NCBI GenBank assembly: GCA_003153075.1
Contig: PMBW01000136.1
Location: forward strand, 1 to 9,378
Source: Dehalococcoidia bacterium
GTDB lineage: Bacteria > Chloroflexota > Dehalococcoidia > Dehalococcoidales > Fen-1064
DNA length: 9,378 nucleotides
Direction of reading: 5' to 3'
Shown here in pieces: positions 7,008 through 9,378 of this stretch. The position numbers and the translations under genes were made by a program. Below the pieces are notes generated by a model that saw only the letters and a program-made list of their open reading frames with translations, did not search any database and had not been told where the DNA came from. How positions within the stretch are numbered: position 1 is the first letter of the stretch; each line of letters starts with the position of its first letter.

Positions 7008-7027
7008 TAATAATAAGGCTGGATGAA

Positions 7028-7032
7028 GGGAG
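7028..7032 (+). promoter_or_regulatory. Ribosome binding site deciding the start at 7038
   Basis: GGGAG lies five bases before the ATG at 7038, the spacing expected of a Shine-Dalgarno site. It falls inside the reading frame that would begin at the earlier ATG (7023), which has no such site, so the later start is preferred. Confidence 0.7.
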
Positions 7033-7037
7033 AAAGA

Positions 7038-7436
7038 ATGCAGGAAGTCACTATTGCGGAAGCAGCAAAACGCCTAGGCATGTCCATCGACAGCATACGC
7101 AGACGTATCGCCAAAGAAGAGTTAAAAGCCCGTAAGGTACCGTCACCGCACGGCGAAATTTATTTAATAGAATTACCCGATGATGTTCCCGCGGCGTCAG
7201 CGGTGGCGGAGGATAAAGACAAGGAAGAAAACCCGGTCGCCCTGGAAGCCATGCGCAAGACGATAGCCATACTGGAAAGTGAACTGGAAGCGCGGCGGCG
7301 GGAAGTACAGGAACTGCATGTCCTGCTGCAGCAGGCGCAAAAGCAGTTACCCCCGGGTAAGACCGAAGAAACCCCCGCAGAACCTCCGAAAAAAGTGTCG
7401 TGGTGGCAGCGGTTGTTCGGCGGTAAAAAAGAATAA
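7038..7436 (+). CDS. Small helix-turn-helix protein with coiled coil and basic tail
   Basis: A 132-residue protein. Residues 3-45 (VTIAEAAKRLGMSIDSIRRRIAKEELKARKVPSPHGEIYLI) form a MerR/excisionase-type helix-turn-helix with a wing, as in HTH_17 proteins, so DNA binding is likely. An acidic Ala-rich linker (about 48-66) is followed by a probable dimerising coiled coil (68-104, ALEAMRKTIAILESELEARRREVQELHVLLQQ). A Pro-rich segment leads to KKVSWWQRLFGGKKE, an aromatic-basic terminus that could contact membrane, nucleic acid or a partner. I do not recognise a named family for the whole protein. Similar HTH/coiled-coil architectures occur in plasmid replication-associated and phage proteins, but nothing mobile is visible here. 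The start is set by GGGAG at 7028-7032. It is a single-gene unit that converges on the minus-strand exonuclease-like gene. Confidence 0.8.
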   Translation: MQEVTIAEAAKRLGMSIDSIRRRIAKEELKARKVPSPHGEIYLIELPDDVPAASAVAEDKDKEENPVALEAMRKTIAILESELEARRREVQELHVLLQQAQKQLPPGKTEETPAEPPKKVSWWQRLFGGKKE

Positions 7437-7440
7437 ATAT

Positions 7441-7470
7441 TACCCTGGGAAAGTTATATCCGGGTATTTC
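7441..7470. terminator. Weak, possibly bidirectional terminator between convergent genes
   Basis: TACCC-T-GG (7441-7448) can pair with CCGGGTA (7460-7466) if one T is bulged, with an AT-rich loop. TTTC follows on the plus strand, and on the minus strand the hairpin is followed by AT-rich sequence with a T-run from the end of the upstream gene. The genes meet tail to tail with only 53 bases between them. Confidence 0.5.
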
Positions 7471-7475
7471 TTGAC
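7450..7475 (+). repeat. Imperfect direct repeat flanking the YprB-like gene, copy 1
   Basis: AAAGTTA-TA-TCCGGGTATT-TCT-TGAC matches AAAGTTA-TCCGGGTATT-TGAC at 8124-8144 in the same orientation, apart from two short insertions. This copy supplies the right half of the convergent hairpin. Confidence 0.5.
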
Positions 7476-7489
7476 TATTGAGCAGTAAG

Positions 7490-7981
7490 TCAGCATATTT
7501 TTTCTTTTAGAATTTTGAGATTCAAGACATCTTCTTTGTTATATTGCAGGAGTGTATCCAGCGCGTCCAGGTCAAAGGAGTCGACGTATTTCCACCACAG
7601 GCGTACTGCTTCCAGACCGTCGATCCCTTTGGATTCCCGATCGATACCAAGTTGCCGTTCTACCGCTTTAAATCCACCGCGCAGATTGTTTTTCCAGCAG
7701 TCATACATGAGGTCGCGGTGGGCGCATAATTCCTCGAGGTTCACACCCAATTTCCGGTGGATGAAAGGCAGGTCGAACCGGCTGCCGTTATAGGTGTGCA
7801 GTACTTGCACGCCCTCCAGCGCTTCGAGCATATTCCCCCGCGTAATATCCCTGCCCACCAACTGGATAAAACTGGTTTCCTCACCCTTGCATACGTGAAT
7901 ACCGATAACGGTAATTTCTCCATATTCAGGGGAAAGGCCGGTGGTCTCGATATCCAGATAAGCTTCTACAATAATCGACAA
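7490..7981 (-). CDS. YprB-like RNase H-fold / DEDDy 3'-5' exonuclease domain protein
   Basis: A 163-residue single-domain protein of the RNase_H_2 (YprB) type. The exonuclease motifs are complete: ExoI YLDIETTGL (D10, E12), ExoII LHTYNGSRFDLPFI (N65, D70) and ExoIII YNKEDVLNL (Y147, D151), the Tyr making it DEDDy. A magnesium-dependent 3'-5' nuclease acting on DNA or RNA is expected, but the substrate is unknown. The frame stays open upstream to 8068, but similarity begins at SIIVEAYLDIETTG. I choose TTG at 7981-7979, with GGGG nine or so bases before it and a TATAAT box (8021-8016) whose expected start site near 8009 would exclude the longer versions. B. subtilis YprB is longer; this is close to the bare catalytic domain. 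It stands alone on the minus strand. Confidence 0.85.
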   Translation of the reverse strand: MSIIVEAYLDIETTGLSPEYGEITVIGIHVCKGEETSFIQLVGRDITRGNMLEALEGVQVLHTYNGSRFDLPFIHRKLGVNLEELCAHRDLMYDCWKNNLRGGFKAVERQLGIDRESKGIDGLEAVRLWWKYVDSFDLDALDTLLQYNKEDVLNLKILKEKIC

Positions 7982-8015
7982 CGAACAAACCCCGCTATCC
8001 TGTTTAACAGCTTGT

Positions 8016-8021
8016 ATTATA
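8016..8021 (-). promoter_or_regulatory. TATAAT -10 box of the YprB-like gene
   Basis: On the minus strand TGGTATATAATAC contains a consensus TATAAT and, one register earlier, an extended TGnTATATA. No good -35 is seen at 16-18 bp, so an extended -10 promoter is more likely. The implied leader to the TTG start is about 28 nt. Confidence 0.5.
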
Positions 8022-8123
8022 TACCAGTTGGCAGGGTGGGGATCAGATGGATTGATTGTGCCGCGCACTCGCCAACAAATTACTAATTTCAGCGGTTATT
8101 ATTTTTCTTCGCGTTTCCGATGT

Positions 8124-8144
8124 AAAGTTATCCGGGTATTTGAC
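8124..8144 (+). repeat. Imperfect direct repeat flanking the YprB-like gene, copy 2
   Basis: AAAGTTATCCGGGTATTTGAC repeats the element at 7450-7475 without its two small insertions. It lies upstream of the YprB-like gene in non-coding DNA. Confidence 0.5.
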
Positions 8145-8287
8145 TCAGCCTGCGGTTTCTCAAACCCTCCCGGGTAAAGGGGTTTTCATTGAGATGAAAT
8201 ATTGATTCGAGGTAGTATTGTAAATGGATGTTGAGACCAATATGTTATGGCCCCTTACACATTCTTGCCAAAAGCCGACTTATTAGG

Positions 8288-8333
8288 TTACACTTTACGC
8301 AAATACCCCGTATTTTACGCGGAAAATAACGGG
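8288..8333 (+). promoter_or_regulatory. Probable promoter and operator of the aldo/keto reductase gene
   Basis: TTACAC (8288-8293) and TATTTT (8311-8316) are 17 bp apart, a moderate promoter. Across it lie two direct copies of TTTACGC (8294-8300 and 8314-8320, 20 bp apart, each followed by an A-rich AAATA-like run). An inverted repeat CCCGT-ATTTT / AAAAT-A-ACGGG (8307-8333) contains the -10 box. A repressor bound there would block transcription. Confidence 0.45.
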
Positions 8334-8346
8334 AACCATATTGGTT
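8334..8346. repeat. Small inverted repeat before the reductase ribosome binding site
   Basis: AACCA-TAT-TGGTT is a perfect 5-bp inverted repeat, directly after the larger one at 8307-8333 and six bases before AAGGAG. It may be a second operator half-site pair or a leader hairpin. Confidence 0.35.
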
Positions 8347-8362
8347 ATTTTAAGGAGTTGAA

Positions 8363-9340
8363 ATGCAGTATAAGAAAATGGGCCGGACCGGCCTCAAAGT
8401 GTCTCCCCTCGGCGTGGGGACGATGTTCTACGGGACGCAGATAGCAGAAGCGGAAGCAGTCAAGATCATGGACCTCGCTTTTGAAAAGGGGATCAATATG
8501 TTCGATACCGCCGATGTGTACGGCGCGGGCAAATCGGAGGAGATCGTCGGCAAGGCGTTAAAGAATAAACGTAAGCAAGTGGTATTAGCCACCAAAGTCG
8601 CTAATAAAATGGGACGCGGCCCGAATGACGCCGGCCTCTCCCGCGAGCACATCATGCAGGGTGTCGAGGCCAGTCTGAGGCGTTTGGATACCGATTATGT
8701 CGATCTTTACTACGCACATGCCCCTGATCACGGCACGCCGATCGAGGAAACACTAAGGGCTTTCGATGACCTGGTGCAGCAGGGAAAAGTCCGCTATATT
8801 GCCTGCTCAAATCATACCGCCGGACGGTTGATGAAAGCATTGTGGGTAAGCGACAAATACAATTTAGCCAGGTTCGACTGCATCCAGTCCGTTTACAATT
8901 TGCTTGCACGCGATATCGAATATGAGTTATTGCCGTCATGCGTTATGGAAGGGGTCGGGGTGACGGTTTATAATCCGCTGGCCGCCGGTTTTCTCACCGG
9001 CAAATACGACCAGACAAAAACGCCGCCGCCGGATAACCGATTTGGCCGGGAAAGAACCGGCCCGCACGAACAGGATATGTACTGGTCGCCCGCGAATTTC
9101 CAGGCGGTGGATAAGCTGAAGAAAACTGCTGATGCGCACGGGCACAAACTGACTTTATTTTCGCTGGCCTGGGTTATCAATAATCCGGTCATCAGTTCAA
9201 CGATCGTAGGGGCTTCTTCGGCCAAACAGCTGGAGGAAAACATCGGGGCGGTGGATATCGTTTTGACTGACGAGGAGAAAAAAGCCTGCGACGCTGTCTG
9301 GAGTGAGCTGCGGCCGCCGCGGGTTTTCTACGGGAAATAA
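8363..9340 (+). CDS. Aldo/keto reductase
   Basis: A 325-residue NAD(P)H-dependent oxidoreductase of the aldo/keto reductase superfamily, reducing a carbonyl to an alcohol on a TIM-barrel fold in the cytoplasm. The N-terminus MQYKKMGRTGLKVSPLGVGTM is typical. The catalytic tetrad is visible as FDTADVYGAGKSE (D48, Y53), LATKV (K78) and YYAHAPD (H119). The cofactor-binding end SSTIVGASSAKQLEEN is also present. It resembles the YghZ/Tas and potassium-channel beta-subunit-like groups that act on small aldehydes or ketones. The physiological substrate cannot be named. AAGGAG (8352-8357) lies five bases before the ATG. The length is normal. It appears to be transcribed alone, under the repeat-rich promoter region, and ends before an inverted repeat at the window edge. 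Confidence 0.93.
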   Translation: MQYKKMGRTGLKVSPLGVGTMFYGTQIAEAEAVKIMDLAFEKGINMFDTADVYGAGKSEEIVGKALKNKRKQVVLATKVANKMGRGPNDAGLSREHIMQGVEASLRRLDTDYVDLYYAHAPDHGTPIEETLRAFDDLVQQGKVRYIACSNHTAGRLMKALWVSDKYNLARFDCIQSVYNLLARDIEYELLPSCVMEGVGVTVYNPLAAGFLTGKYDQTKTPPPDNRFGRERTGPHEQDMYWSPANFQAVDKLKKTADAHGHKLTLFSLAWVINNPVISSTIVGASSAKQLEENIGAVDIVLTDEEKKACDAVWSELRPPRVFYGK

Positions 9341-9357
9341 ATCCCAATTCATATGGA

Positions 9358-9378
9358 TTATCGGGTCGAGCCCGATAA
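9358..9378 (+). terminator. Inverted repeat after the reductase gene, probable terminator stem
   Basis: TTATCGGG and CCCGATAA are perfect 8-bp arms around a TCGAG loop, 17 bases after the stop codon. The window ends at the last base of the stem, so a following T-run cannot be checked. Confidence 0.6.

Larger units (their letters stand above)
7982..8362. other. Divergent intergenic region, 381 bases
   Basis: No credible gene is present. It holds the minus-strand -10 box (8016-8021), the second direct repeat copy (8124-8144), a hairpin AAACCCT/GGGGTTT (8162-8185, followed by TTC), and the repeat-rich promoter region of the aldo/keto reductase (8288-8346). An ACCAATAT at 8236-8243 is the reverse complement of ATATTGGT at 8338-8345, which could allow looping by a dimeric regulator but may be chance. 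Confidence 0.5.

Noticed and set aside
7348..7361. Palindrome TTACCCCCGGGTAA inside the helix-turn-helix gene
   Set aside because: It falls in coding sequence for the Pro-rich linker and has no T-run or second copy; it is probably chance.
7982..8068. Longer form of the YprB-like protein starting at 8068
   Set aside because: The extra residues lack family similarity and would have to be translated across the TATAAT box that probably serves as the promoter.
8247..8444. 65-codon open frame upstream of the aldo/keto reductase
   Set aside because: It overlaps the true start of the reductase in another frame, crosses the promoter repeats and has no ribosome binding site.
1..9378. CRISPR array, tRNA, rRNA, insertion sequence or phage genes
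   Set aside because: No regularly spaced repeats, cloverleaf, rRNA-like stretch, transposase or integrase was seen on either strand.

Overview
The window is a bacterial chromosomal segment of roughly 50% G+C. Ten genes can be read; nine look intact or cut only by the window edge, and one (recX) is broken. The order recA-recX-rny-ymdB, a RecX with an N-terminal 'ITALKANKR..RVNMFLDGKFAF' block, and a MarR regulator resembling those common in Dehalococcoidia suggest a Chloroflexota (Dehalococcoidia-like) anaerobe. A Bacillota origin cannot be excluded from sequence alone, because recA-rny-ymdB neighbourhoods also occur there.

Positions 1-6061 hold one co-directional block on the plus strand. 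It contains the 3' seven-eighths of recA, a strong intrinsic terminator at 945-975, a recX carrying at least three reading-frame breaks, and then rny (RNase Y), a YmdB/DR1281-type phosphodiesterase, a PHP-domain phosphoesterase, a plsY-like acyltransferase and a DUF212 'divergent PAP2' membrane protein. Gaps from recX to the last gene are -1 to about 32 nt, so this is probably one operon. It combines recombination control, RNA turnover (membrane endonuclease, metallophosphoesterase, and a possible nuclease or pAp phosphatase) and phospholipid or lipid-phosphate metabolism.

Positions 6062-7022 are regulatory. A 273-nt gap holds a palindrome, an 11-bp tandem repeat, a good sigma70-type promoter and a leader of about 178 nt ahead of a MarR-family gene (6335-6832). 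That gene is followed by a strong terminator and a second hairpin.

Positions 7023-9378 hold a small helix-turn-helix/coiled-coil protein, a convergent minus-strand DEDDy exonuclease-fold protein (YprB-like), a 381-nt divergent intergenic region with operator-like repeats, and an aldo/keto reductase. The window ends on a perfect inverted repeat that is probably the start of a terminator.

I found no mobile element, CRISPR array, tRNA or rRNA, and no clear new defence or biosynthetic system. The observations most worth a second look are the multiply frameshifted recX, the PlsY homologue with altered signature motifs, and the architecture of the marR upstream region.
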